Assembly: GCA_036378315.1 (NCBI GenBank)
Contig: DASUWU010000032.1
Span: 1-64,000, forward strand
Reading direction: 5' to 3'
DNA: 64,000 nt
DNA from: CALAED01 sp036378315
GTDB lineage: Bacteria; Actinomycetota; Actinomycetes; Streptosporangiales; Streptosporangiaceae
Shown: positions 42,723 to 51,186 of the stretch, piece after piece
Numbering within the stretch: position 1 is the stretch's first letter
How the letters are laid out: every line of letters starts with the position of its first letter
Notes under the pieces: model-generated
What the model was told of the DNA's origin: nothing
What the model saw: only the letters and a program-made list of their open reading frames with translations
Databases searched by the model: none
Position numbers and translations under genes: made by a program

Positions 42723-44027
42723 CTACTCCGCCGCCAGGATCTGGTCGGCCTGGTCGCGGGCCTGGTCGAGCGCCGCCTGCGGCTGCGCCTTGCCGAGCAG
42801 CACGGACTGCACCGCCACGCCGAGGGCCTGGGAGATCTTCGGATAAGCCGGGATGTTGGGCCGGGACTTCGTGACGTTCTTCGCCAGGTTGTCGACGAAG
42901 ACCTTGTCGGCCGGATAGCGGTTGAGGAACTCCTGGTAACCCGGAAGCCGGGTCTCCGACTCGCGCAACGGCAGGTCGCCGGTGGCGATGGAGAAGCGCA
43001 GGTGGACCTGGGGCGAGTCGAGCCACTGCAGGAAGGCCCATGCCGTCTTGCGGTCGTTCTTGTTGAACATCATGTAGTTGTCGGGCCCGGCGATGGTGGA
43101 GTGGGTGACCTTGCCGGGGAGTATCTCGGTGCCGTACGCGACGTCCTTGTTGATCACGGACAGGTCCCAAGGACCCGTCCAGAGCATCGCGATCTTGCCG
43201 GAGTTGAAGAGGTTCTGGTACTGCTGGTCGCCCGCGTCGAGGTAGACGGAGTGGTCGGTCACCGCCATGTCGTGCAGGAGCTGCATGGCGGCCAGCCCGG
43301 CGGGCGAGTCGAACGCCGCCTTCTTGTTGTCCGCGGTGAGCAGGTCGCCGCCCGCCTGCCACAGCAGCGCGACGAACCGCCAGACGGTGTCCTCGGAGCC
43401 GTCGTTCACGTACGCCCAGCCGAACTGGTGCCGGCTCGGGTTGGCCAGCCTGCGCGCCGCGTTCCGGAAGTCGGTCCAGGTCCAGGACGGGGTCGGATAG
43501 GAGATCCCGGCCGCGTCGAACAGCTTCTTGTTGTAGACGAGGGCCAGGTTGTCGACCAGTGCGGGGACCCCGTAGATCTTGCCGTCCGGCGTGGACGCGG
43601 CCTGCCTGGTGGCGGGGAAGAAGTCGTTCCAGTTGAAGGACGGCGTGTTCTTCACCAGCGAGGTGAGGTCCTGCGTCTGGCCGCGCCGGGCGAGCGTCGT
43701 GATCGACGAGCCGTACTCGTAGGCGACCGCCGGCGCCTTCCCCGAGACGAACGAGGCGAGCGTCTTCTTCAGCGCGTCGTCGTTGCTGCCGGCGAAGGTC
43801 AGCGCCACCTTCTGGTCCGGATGGGCCTGGTTCCATTCGCGGCCGAGCTGGTTGATCGCCGTGCCCTCCGCGTCGGTGTAGCCGTGCCAGACGACGACCG
43901 CCCCGTGCGACGAGCCCGCCGAGCCACCTCCGGAGCAGCCGGCGGCTGCGGCGAGCGCCAGCGCCGCCGCGGCGGCGGTGAGCCGGTCGCCGCCGCGCCG
44001 GCCGGCCGATCGTGATCGTGTACGCAT
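42723..44027 (-). CDS. Sugar ABC transporter substrate-binding lipoprotein
   Basis: The 434-residue protein has a lipoprotein signal (LALAAAAGC near residue 31) and a mature family 1 solute-binding domain (VVVWHGYTDAEGTAINQLGREWNQAHPDQKVALTF, YGVPALVDNLALVYNKKLFDAAGI, WTGPWDLSVI). It captures an oligosaccharide or glycoside outside the membrane and delivers it to the two permeases. The ATG has GGGGAG 8 bases upstream. The neighbouring GH4/aldolase operon suggests an alpha-galactoside or aminosugar ligand. Confidence 0.93.
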   Translation of the reverse strand: MRTRSRSAGRRGGDRLTAAAAALALAAAAGCSGGGSAGSSHGAVVVWHGYTDAEGTAINQLGREWNQAHPDQKVALTFAGSNDDALKKTLASFVSGKAPAVAYEYGSSITTLARRGQTQDLTSLVKNTPSFNWNDFFPATRQAASTPDGKIYGVPALVDNLALVYNKKLFDAAGISYPTPSWTWTDFRNAARRLANPSRHQFGWAYVNDGSEDTVWRFVALLWQAGGDLLTADNKKAAFDSPAGLAAMQLLHDMAVTDHSVYLDAGDQQYQNLFNSGKIAMLWTGPWDLSVINKDVAYGTEILPGKVTHSTIAGPDNYMMFNKNDRKTAWAFLQWLDSPQVHLRFSIATGDLPLRESETRLPGYQEFLNRYPADKVFVDNLAKNVTKSRPNIPAYPKISQALGVAVQSVLLGKAQPQAALDQARDQADQILAAE

Positions 44028-44381
44028 CTTCGTGACTCCCCGCGGGACCAGCCGCTCGCCCGAGAGCCCCCTCCGGGCAGTGCTCGATAACGAGCGTTGT
44101 GTGGGACCTTAGATCAGAATCAATCACCAAAACAAGGCGTCAGGTGAAGAAAGCGTCATCCGGATCCGGCCGTGTTCCTCAGCCGCCAGGGGCGCTCCGG
44201 CCAGGGACGGAGCACGGATACCGCCGCTTCCGGCGCGGAGTGCGACGGTCCGGCTGGAGCCCAGAACCATCACGAAAGCCGCACATATGAGTCCATTGAA
44301 CCGTGATCGTTCACGATCGCTCATGGGGGGTCGTCGCCGCGGACGGAGGGCCCCGCGGCGATCCGCCCGATGGGCGGCGGG
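44028..44381 (-). promoter_or_regulatory. Upstream region of the ABC sugar importer
   Basis: A 354-base gap without a gene. It contains GCTCG-ATAA-CGAGC near 44082-44095 and the palindrome GATCGT-TC-ACGATC at 44305-44318, inside TGATCGTTCACG. The latter nearly repeats the element before the DeoR gene and is a candidate DeoR operator, though it is 280 bases from the binding-protein start. Confidence 0.4.
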
Positions 44382-45320
44382 TCAGTCGAGCCAGGGCGTG
44401 GTGGCGCGGAACCGCTGCGCCGCCATGGCGACCATGTGCTCGACCGTCGTGATGCCGTACCCCTCCGACGGGTTGTGCGCGCTGAAGACCGCGATGAGGA
44501 AGTCGTGCCCGTGGCCGCGGACCCGGCCGATGCTGTTGATGGCCCAGCGGTCGCCGTCGGCCTCGTGGGTCATCCAGCCGTTCTTGTTGGCGACCTCGTC
44601 GCCGTGGCGCGCGGCCGCCCTGACGCCCCACGACTGCTCGCTGGTCACCCGGCCCATCAGGCCGAGCACGTACGCCCGGTTCGCCGCGGTGAGCGGTCCG
44701 CGGCCACCGGCCAGCTCCCGCAGCAGCCTGACCTGGTCGTCGGCCGTGGTCCTCGTCAGGCTCCAGCAGAGCAGGTCGATGCACCGGCCGTCGACGGCTC
44801 TGGTGTGGCGCAGCTCGAGGCGCCGGTTCGCCGCGTCGACGCCGGCCGCTCCCCCGACCCGGGTGTAGAGGCGATCGGCCGCCTCGTTGTCGCTGTACCG
44901 GATCATGATGCCCGCGTCCGCCCGCTCCGCCGCGGTGGGCTTCCGGTGGGCGCGTTGAAGCCGCAACAGCAGCGCGGCGAGGATGTCGACCTTGACGACG
45001 CTCGCCGTCACGTACTCGTGGGTGGGGCGGTACCGGTACGTGATCCCGGTCGTCCGGTCCATCATGACCAGCGACGCCTCGCTGGCCCGCCGGCTCAGGT
45101 AGCGGTCGAGGGCCCGGGTGAGTCCCTTGCCGTCGAGCCTTCTCGGCTTGGGCGGCGGGGTGGGACTCGCCGGCGCGGCGGGCGATGCCGACGGGGCCGC
45201 GGGGCTCGTCGCCGCCGCGGCCGGCGGCGGCTCCGGCACCGGGCCGCCCGAGCAGCCGGCCGCCAGCAGCGCGACCGCCGGCGCGCAGGCGGCGACCCGC
45301 GCCCTGATCTCCCGGGCCAC
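44382..45320 (-). CDS. Class A beta-lactamase-related lipoprotein
   Basis: The 312-residue product has a lipoprotein signal (VALLAAGC, Cys23), a Pro/Ala-rich linker to about residue 58 and a penicillin-recognising domain. It shows SVVK at 107-110 (active-site SxxK) and SDN at 143-145. The KTG triad reads KNG in NKNGWM. Such proteins in actinomycetes can be true beta-lactamases or related serine hydrolases; the altered third motif makes resistance activity uncertain. The start is GTG 45320 with GGGAGG 6 bases upstream. Confidence 0.85.
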   Translation of the reverse strand: MAREIRARVAACAPAVALLAAGCSGGPVPEPPPAAAATSPAAPSASPAAPASPTPPPKPRRLDGKGLTRALDRYLSRRASEASLVMMDRTTGITYRYRPTHEYVTASVVKVDILAALLLRLQRAHRKPTAAERADAGIMIRYSDNEAADRLYTRVGGAAGVDAANRRLELRHTRAVDGRCIDLLCWSLTRTTADDQVRLLRELAGGRGPLTAANRAYVLGLMGRVTSEQSWGVRAAARHGDEVANKNGWMTHEADGDRWAINSIGRVRGHGHDFLIAVFSAHNPSEGYGITTVEHMVAMAAQRFRATTPWLD

Positions 45321-45422
45321 CGCCCACCTCCCACCGATCCCGAAGATCTCGCCGACACGGCATTCTTCCCGATCGGGAATTTCGGTGTGAGCCGGACGGC
45401 CGTTTCCGCGGAGCCGCCCGGG

Positions 45423-45746
45423 TCAGGAGAGGCCGGTCCAGCGGGCGCGAGTCATGTCCACGCGTACGGAGGAGCGGGCGCCGGCCCGCGGCGCCAACGG
45501 CGTGCCCTCCGCGCGGTAGTGCTCGAGCGCCCGCCGTTCGTGCCCAGGCGCGGGCGTGCCGTCCGCGCGGATCACCCGCCACCAGGGCACGCCGCCGCCC
45601 CACAGCGCCAGCACCCTGCCGACCTGACGCGGACCGGCACGGCCGAGGAACTCGGCGATGTCGCCGTAGGACATGACGCGGCCCGGCGGGATCCGCTCCA
45701 CCAGGTCAAGGACGTCCTCGGCGAAGTCGTCTGGGTCGGTCGGCAT
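45423..45746 (-). CDS. Alkyltransferase-like (ATL/MGMT-type) DNA-binding protein
   Basis: The 107-residue protein matches the DNA-binding domain of O6-alkylguanine transferases (FAEDVLDLVERIPPGRVMSYGDIAEFLG, GPRQVGRVLALWGGGVPWWRVIRADG). The PCHR active-site motif is replaced by PWWR, so it cannot accept the alkyl group. ATL proteins bind O6-alkylguanine lesions and pass them to nucleotide excision repair. Start ATG 45746 chosen because the conserved region follows directly; a longer frame upstream is not conserved. Confidence 0.88.
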   Translation of the reverse strand: MPTDPDDFAEDVLDLVERIPPGRVMSYGDIAEFLGRAGPRQVGRVLALWGGGVPWWRVIRADGTPAPGHERRALEHYRAEGTPLAPRAGARSSVRVDMTRARWTGLS

Positions 45747-45805
45747 GTCTCGATTCTGCCGGAGGCATCCGCCCGCCGCGTTCGGCACGGCGATCGGCGC
45801 GCGGG

Positions 45806-47056
45806 CTACCACATCGCCGGCGGCCCGATCGCCTCATGGCGCGCCTCATGCCGCGGCTCGTGGCGACGGAGCGCGGCGAGCCCGCACAGCACTGCGGCGA
45901 CGAGACCGGCGAGGATCAGGGTGGCGTAGGCGGCGATGAACCGTGCGTCGCGGTGGGCCACCCGCACGGGGCCTGGATCGCCCAGCGCGTAGTGCGGGTC
46001 GAGCCCGGCGCCCGTGGTCTTGAGCCCGGCCAGCCGACCGGCCGCGTCCACAGCGGCGGCCGCGTCCACCTCGCCGTAGCCGACCCCTACGTCGTAGCCG
46101 CCGCGCGGACGGTGCACGGTGCTTTCGGCGATCGCCTGGGCGATCACGATCGGCTGCAACCTCGGATACCGCGCGCGGATCAGCGCGGCGGTGCCGGAGA
46201 CGAACGCGGTCGCCGGGCTGGTGCCGTCGCCGAAGTAGTACGAGTCGCCGGGGCCGGCCGCGACGACGTGGACGCCAGGCGCCGACACCAGGACGGTGGA
46301 GTTGCGGTTGGAGAAGGCGGCGTGCCGGTGGTCGGCGGTGACCGCGGCCACCGAGATGACGCCGGGGAAGGACGCGGGGAAGGAGTACGGCGCGTACCCG
46401 TGCCGGCGCGCGCTGCGCGAGTCGCCCTCGTTGCCGGCGGCGGCGACCAGGACGACGCCGTGCGCGACGGCGTACGCGGCCGCCTGCCGCTCGGCCTTGT
46501 TCGGGAAAGACTTGCCCAGCGACATGTTGATCACCTGGGCGCCGTGATCGACCGCGTACCGGATGCCCTTGGCGAGGCTGCCCTCGTAGCGCGGGCTCCG
46601 GTTGAAGAACGCGTACCCGGGTTCCTCGTTTTCCAGCAACACCCGGATCGAGAGGATCCTCGCCTCCGGCGCCACCCCGACCACGCCGTCGAGACCGCCG
46701 GCGCCATGGCCGTGGGCGGCGATGATCGATGCCATCTGGGTGCCGTGCAGCCGGGCCGGGGCCACTCCGGGCGGGTTGGCGCCGCGCGTGTAGTCGGGAC
46801 CTGTGGTGACCGACCCGGCCAGGTCGCGCTGCCCGGCGTCGACCCCCGTGTCGAGCACCGCCACCGTCACGCCCCTGCCCCTGGTCACGTTCCATGCGCG
46901 CTGGACGTCGATCGCCGCGAGGTAGGGGTACTCGTCGTCGCGGATCTCGTCGGCGCGGGCCACGGCCCCAGGCGTCCCCACGGGCAGCCCGGCCACCGCG
47001 GCCGCGACGGCGACGGCGAGCGCCGCCGCGGCGCCCCTGCGCAGCCGGCTCAGCAC
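45806..47056 (-). CDS. Mycosin-like membrane-anchored subtilisin protease (S8)
   Basis: The 416-residue protein has a signal peptide and a S8 domain with the triad in VAVLDTGVD, LHGTQMA and GTSPATAFV. A C-terminal membrane helix (FIAAYATLILAGLVAAVLCGLAAL) and a short basic tail follow. This is the layout of mycosins (MycP) of type VII secretion systems, which face outside the membrane. The start GTG 47056 has AAGGCGG 7 bases upstream and overlaps the end of the upstream gene by 7 bases. No ESX core gene (eccB, eccC, eccD or WxG100) lies in the window. Confidence 0.9.
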   Translation of the reverse strand: MLSRLRRGAAAALAVAVAAAVAGLPVGTPGAVARADEIRDDEYPYLAAIDVQRAWNVTRGRGVTVAVLDTGVDAGQRDLAGSVTTGPDYTRGANPPGVAPARLHGTQMASIIAAHGHGAGGLDGVVGVAPEARILSIRVLLENEEPGYAFFNRSPRYEGSLAKGIRYAVDHGAQVINMSLGKSFPNKAERQAAAYAVAHGVVLVAAAGNEGDSRSARRHGYAPYSFPASFPGVISVAAVTADHRHAAFSNRNSTVLVSAPGVHVVAAGPGDSYYFGDGTSPATAFVSGTAALIRARYPRLQPIVIAQAIAESTVHRPRGGYDVGVGYGEVDAAAAVDAAGRLAGLKTTGAGLDPHYALGDPGPVRVAHRDARFIAAYATLILAGLVAAVLCGLAALRRHEPRHEARHEAIGPPAMW

Positions 47057-47802
47057 GACCACACCGCCTTCCGCGCGCAGTCCACCGCCGACCGCTGCGC
47101 CAGCGGGGCGAGCACCGCTTCGGCGAGTTGGGGCGCGATGGTATAGAGGTCCGTCTGTTCCTGCTTGATCTTCGCCACGGGCCGGCCGTCGGCGTAGCCG
47201 ATCGCGGCGAACACGATGTACGGGCCGCCCTGCCTGGCCACCGAGGTCTGCCGGGCGGCGTCGGTGAACCGCGCGACGACCGACCCGGGCAGCGCCAGCG
47301 GCCGCAGCCCCGGCGTCCGCGGCAGCCGCACCTTGGCGCTGAGCGCGGACCGCTCGTCGGGGAACGCGACCACGCCGACCGTGATCGCCAGGCCCTGCAT
47401 CTGGTCGAGATAGGTCGCCCGCAGCGCGCCGCGGCACCCGTGGCCGCGCAGCGTCGCCGCGATCGCCGGATCGACGGCCGCGGCGCAGCCGGCGCCGGGG
47501 TCGATGCCAACCCGCCGCGCCCGCTCGGTGCCGCCGACGTCCAAGGTGTACGGCAGGGCGGGCGGGAAGACCTTGCCGACCGGCCACGCCTGCCATCGCC
47601 CGGCGACCTCGCGGGTGGCGGCGGCGTTCCGCTCGGCCACCGTCGGCGACCTCGTCAGCTCCCCGACGAGCTTGACGCCGGCGATGGCGGCGACGACGAC
47701 CGACAGGAGCGCGCCGACCCCGGCGAGCACCTGACGGGTGTGGCGCCGTGGCGGCGCCGGAGGCGGGGCGAGGTAACCCCCCGGGGCGTCAGCATGGAAC
47801 AC
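47050..47802 (-). CDS. Single-pass membrane protein coupled to the mycosin gene
   Basis: The 250-residue product has a Pro-rich cytoplasmic start, one membrane helix (VLAGVGALLSVVVAAIAGVKLV) and a 190-residue outer domain with several cysteines (GAGCAAAVDP, GHGCRGALRATYLD, VDCARKAVWSC). No family recognised. It overlaps the mycosin frame by 7 bases, so the two products are probably made together, and it may be a partner or substrate of the protease. The start is GTG 47802, with AGG 9 bases upstream. Confidence 0.75.
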   Translation of the reverse strand: MFHADAPGGYLAPPPAPPRRHTRQVLAGVGALLSVVVAAIAGVKLVGELTRSPTVAERNAAATREVAGRWQAWPVGKVFPPALPYTLDVGGTERARRVGIDPGAGCAAAVDPAIAATLRGHGCRGALRATYLDQMQGLAITVGVVAFPDERSALSAKVRLPRTPGLRPLALPGSVVARFTDAARQTSVARQGGPYIVFAAIGYADGRPVAKIKQEQTDLYTIAPQLAEAVLAPLAQRSAVDCARKAVWSC

Positions 47803-47930
47803 GCTTGCGTACCTTACTTCCCCGTAGCCCGGTCCGTCCGGCTCCGCTGAAGACCCACAGCGGTAGCGCCCGTGGCCGGCCGCCCGTCGCCGCGGGAAAC
47901 GCCGGCCGCAGCGACCGGACACGCCACTGG

Positions 47931-50216
47931 TCACGTGGCGGTCAGGGTGGCGACGGGCTCGGGTGCCGCCGGGGCGTCCGCCGCCTCGCGGATGCCGTAC
48001 CGCCGGTAGAGGCGGCGCAGCGGGCCGGGCGCCCACCAGTTGACGCGGCCGAGCAGCCGCATGGTGGCCGGCACGAGCACCGCCCGGACGACCGTCGCGT
48101 CCACCAGGAGCGCCACCGCCATGCCGACGCCGATCATCTTGATGAACGAGATCCCGGACGTGGAGAAGGCGCCGATCACGATCAGGAACAGCAGCGCGGC
48201 ACTGGTGATGATGCCACCGGTGCGTTGCAGGCCGGCGGCCACCGCGGCGGTGTTCGCGCCGGTCAGGTCGTACTCCTCCCGCACCCGCGACAGCAGGAAC
48301 ACCTCGTAGTCCATGGAGAGGCCGAACAGCATCGCGAACATGAGGATGGGCATGGCCGGCCCGATCGCCCCCGTCGCGGTGAAGTCGAGCAGCCCGGACA
48401 GATGCCCGTCCTGGAAGATCCAGACGACCACGCCGAACGCCGCCGACAGCGACAAAATGTTCATCGCGATCGCCTTGAGCGGCAGCACCACCGAGCCGAA
48501 CGCGAGGAACAGCAGCACGAACGTGGACAGCCCGATCGCCAGCCCGACCCATGGCAGCACGGCGCCGAGGCTCGCCATCTGGTCGACCAGCTCCGCCGTC
48601 ATGCCGCCCACGTACACGTGGGTGCCGTGCGGCGCCGGGAGGTCGCGGACGCGAACGACGATGTCGCGGGTGGCGGTCGACATCGGGTCGGTGGAGTAGC
48701 GCAGCGAGATCCGTGCGGTGGGCCCGTCCGGCCCGGCCGTCCGCACGCCGGTCACCTGCGCGCCCAACACGCCAGGCACCCGCTCGAGGCGGCCGGCGAA
48801 CGCGGCCGGGTCGGTACGGCCGGTGACGATGACGTCGATCGGCGTGGTGGCGTTGCGCTGGAAGTCGTGATCGAGGGTCTCCGTGACCACCCGCGCCTCG
48901 GTACCTGCCGGCAGCACCCTGCCGTCCACCCCGCCCCAGCTGACGTGGAGGAACGGCGCGCCGAGCGCCAGCAAGAGCGCGACCGTCGCGACGACGTAGC
49001 GCACCGGGCGGCGCATCACGCTGGACGCCAGGCGGTACCAGGCCCCGCCGCCTGGCGGCGGGGCGCCGGCGCCGCTGGGACGGCCAGCGCGGGACCCGCG
49101 CGCTCCTGCCCGTCCTCGCCGCCCGCCCAGGGACAGCGCGTTGACGCGCGGGCCCAGGACGGCGAGCAGAGCGGGCAGCACGGTGAGCGCGGCCAGCATG
49201 CACGTCAGGACGGTCGCGACGCCGCCGTACCCCATCGAGCGCAGGAACATCTGCGGTACCAGCGTCAGCCCGGCGAGCGACACCGCGACCGTCACCCCGG
49301 ACACCGCGACGGTGCGGCCGGCGGTGGCCATCGTCCTGGCCAGCGCGTCGTGGGTCGCGTCCCGGCTCGGGACGGCGCCCGCCGGATCGTCTCCTGTGCC
49401 GGCCGCCGCCGCGTTGGCGGTGGCCAGTTCCTCGCGGAACCTGGCCACCATGAACAGGCCGTAGTCGATGGCCAGGCCGAGGCCGAGGAACGTCGTGATG
49501 TTGACCGCGAAGATCGACACGTCCGTGCCGAGGGTGAGCAGCCGCAGGGCCGTAAAGGACCCGAGGATGGCGATCGCGCCGATGGCCAGCGGCAGGCTCG
49601 CCGCGACCAGCCCGCCGAAGATGACCACCAGCAGGACGAGCAGCGCGGGCATCGCCAGGCTCTCGGCCCTGCCGATGTCGCGCGACACGCTGTCGTTGAC
49701 GGCGGCCGCGGTCGGCACGTAGCCGCCGAGGCGGACGGTGATTCCGGTCTCGGCGAGGCCGCCGACGTGTCGCAGGGCGCCGCTGACCGCGTCGAAGTCG
49801 TCCCGGCGCGCTTGGTCGTCCGCGCCGGTCAGCCGCACGATCGCGTACGTGCTCCTGCGGTCGGCGCTGACGAACCGGGACGCACCCGTGGACCAGTAGC
49901 TTGTGGTGCCGGCGACCTTGTCCGGCGGCAGGGCGGCCAGTGCCCGGGTGACGGCCGCCCGGTACGCGGGATCGTCGACCTTGCGGTCCTGGCTGCGGTA
50001 CATGACCACCACATCGGCCCCGCCACGGCCGAGAGCGCGCTCCGCGATCGTCGCCGCCTTGTCGCTGTTGCTGCCCGGCGTCTCGAACCCGCCGGACGAT
50101 GTGAGGGCGCCGAACACGCCCGTACCCCAGATCGCCGCGAACGCGATCGCGACCAGGCCCACCGAGAGGACCCATCGCCGCCGTCGATAGACGAAGCGAC
50201 CCCACGCCTCGAACAT
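47931..50216 (-). CDS. MMPL-family RND transporter
   Basis: A 761-residue transporter with about 12 membrane helices in two halves. Each half has an outer domain and an SSD-like core (FLGLGLAIDYGLFMVARFREEL with the intramembrane DY pair, and FAMLFGLSMDYEVFLLSRVREEYDL). MMPL proteins export lipids or drugs using the proton gradient. The start is ATG 50216 with GGAGG 5 bases upstream. It is divergent from a TetR gene, the standard arrangement for repressor-controlled exporters. Confidence 0.93.
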   Translation of the reverse strand: MFEAWGRFVYRRRRWVLSVGLVAIAFAAIWGTGVFGALTSSGGFETPGSNSDKAATIAERALGRGGADVVVMYRSQDRKVDDPAYRAAVTRALAALPPDKVAGTTSYWSTGASRFVSADRRSTYAIVRLTGADDQARRDDFDAVSGALRHVGGLAETGITVRLGGYVPTAAAVNDSVSRDIGRAESLAMPALLVLLVVIFGGLVAASLPLAIGAIAILGSFTALRLLTLGTDVSIFAVNITTFLGLGLAIDYGLFMVARFREELATANAAAAGTGDDPAGAVPSRDATHDALARTMATAGRTVAVSGVTVAVSLAGLTLVPQMFLRSMGYGGVATVLTCMLAALTVLPALLAVLGPRVNALSLGGRRGRAGARGSRAGRPSGAGAPPPGGGAWYRLASSVMRRPVRYVVATVALLLALGAPFLHVSWGGVDGRVLPAGTEARVVTETLDHDFQRNATTPIDVIVTGRTDPAAFAGRLERVPGVLGAQVTGVRTAGPDGPTARISLRYSTDPMSTATRDIVVRVRDLPAPHGTHVYVGGMTAELVDQMASLGAVLPWVGLAIGLSTFVLLFLAFGSVVLPLKAIAMNILSLSAAFGVVVWIFQDGHLSGLLDFTATGAIGPAMPILMFAMLFGLSMDYEVFLLSRVREEYDLTGANTAAVAAGLQRTGGIITSAALLFLIVIGAFSTSGISFIKMIGVGMAVALLVDATVVRAVLVPATMRLLGRVNWWAPGPLRRLYRRYGIREAADAPAAPEPVATLTAT

Positions 50217-50263
50217 CGTGCCCTCCATCTCGGGGCAGTGACTTACTGCCTGTAACTAAAGTG

Positions 50264-50326
50264 AACGCCGTTTATTGATGAACAGCGTTAACGTTACATA
50301 CACTGTTCACTATCGTCAACAGCGTT
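50264..50326. promoter_or_regulatory. Repeated AACnnCGTT elements between MMPL and TetR genes
   Basis: Three copies of AAC(G/A)(C/G)CGTT at 50264, 50281 and 50318 lie in the A/T-rich gap, with CACTGTTCACT nearby. They are likely operator half-sites for the divergent TetR repressor. Confidence 0.5.
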
Positions 50327-50345
50327 TTTGGGGAAGCATGTGGGG

Positions 50346-51065
50346 ATGGCCAAGACGACTCGGCGGGAGCGCGTACGGGCCGCGACGATGCGCGAGATCA
50401 TCCAGACGGCGCGGCGGATCCTCGCCGAAGAGGGGCCGGAGGCGGTGACGTTGCGCGCGATCGCCCGCGAGATGGGGATGACGGCTCCGGCGCTCTACCG
50501 GTACTTCGGCAGCCACGAAGAGCTGGTCAGGCACCTGGTGGGGGACGTCTTCAACGACCTCACCGACGGCGTCCACGCCGCGCTCGAGGCGGCGCCGCCA
50601 GGGGACATGAGCGAGAAGTTCATCGCGGCGAGCAGCGAGTTCCGCCGGTGGGCGCTGGCCCACAAGCGGGAGTACGCCCTGCTGTTCGGCGTCCCCGTGC
50701 CCGGCCTCGAGGTCGAGCACGGCGACTTCGCGCAGGAGGGGGGCCGCCGGTTCGCCCGTACCTTCCTCGCCCTGTTCCTCGAGCTGTGGCGTAAGAAGCC
50801 GTTCGACGTCCCGGCCGACGAGGAGATCGTTCCCGCGCTGCGCGAGCCGCTGCAGCGCTACCGCGAGTACCTCGATGCCCCTGAGCTGCCGATCGGGGTC
50901 ATGGTGCGGTTTCTCGGCTGCTGGATCCAGTTGCAGGGCTTCGTCAGCCTCGAGGTGTTCGGGCACCTGCATTTCGCGTTCGACGACGCCCGGCCGATGT
51001 TCGACCAGCTGATGGCCGAGATGATGCCGAGCCTGGGCCTCGACCATCCGTTCCGTACGCCATGA
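50346..51065 (+). CDS. TetR-family repressor, probable regulator of the MMPL exporter
   Basis: The 239-residue protein has an N-terminal TetR HTH (MREIIQTARRILAEEGPEAVTLRAIAREMGMTAPALYRYFGSHEELV) and a WHG-like C-terminal ligand domain. It is divergent from the MMPL gene with repeated elements between. The exact start is uncertain: GTG 50340 or TTG 50328 would add two or six residues; ATG 50346 fits the family length. Confidence 0.9.
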   Translation: MAKTTRRERVRAATMREIIQTARRILAEEGPEAVTLRAIAREMGMTAPALYRYFGSHEELVRHLVGDVFNDLTDGVHAALEAAPPGDMSEKFIAASSEFRRWALAHKREYALLFGVPVPGLEVEHGDFAQEGGRRFARTFLALFLELWRKKPFDVPADEEIVPALREPLQRYREYLDAPELPIGVMVRFLGCWIQLQGFVSLEVFGHLHFAFDDARPMFDQLMAEMMPSLGLDHPFRTP

Positions 51066-51123
51066 CCGCCCTTCCCGCCTTCCCGCGGTTGCCGCCGTCG
51101 GCGCGTCCGGGCCGATGAACGAG

Positions 51124-51161
51124 ATCCCCGCCCCGGGCGCCTGAGCGCGCGGGACGGGGAT
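51124..51161. terminator. Convergent hairpin between TetR and moeZ
   Basis: An 11-position stem (51124-51134 with 51151-51161, one mismatch) with a 16-base GC-rich loop lies between two convergent genes and could end both. Confidence 0.5.
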
Positions 51162-51186
51162 AGGGCGACAGCCGCGGAAGGGCTGG

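Noticed and set aside
47803..50205. A 1051-residue reading frame across the MMPL gene
   Set aside because: Only its last 250 residues (47050-47802) form a credible gene; the rest is a shadow of the MMPL gene on the same strand.
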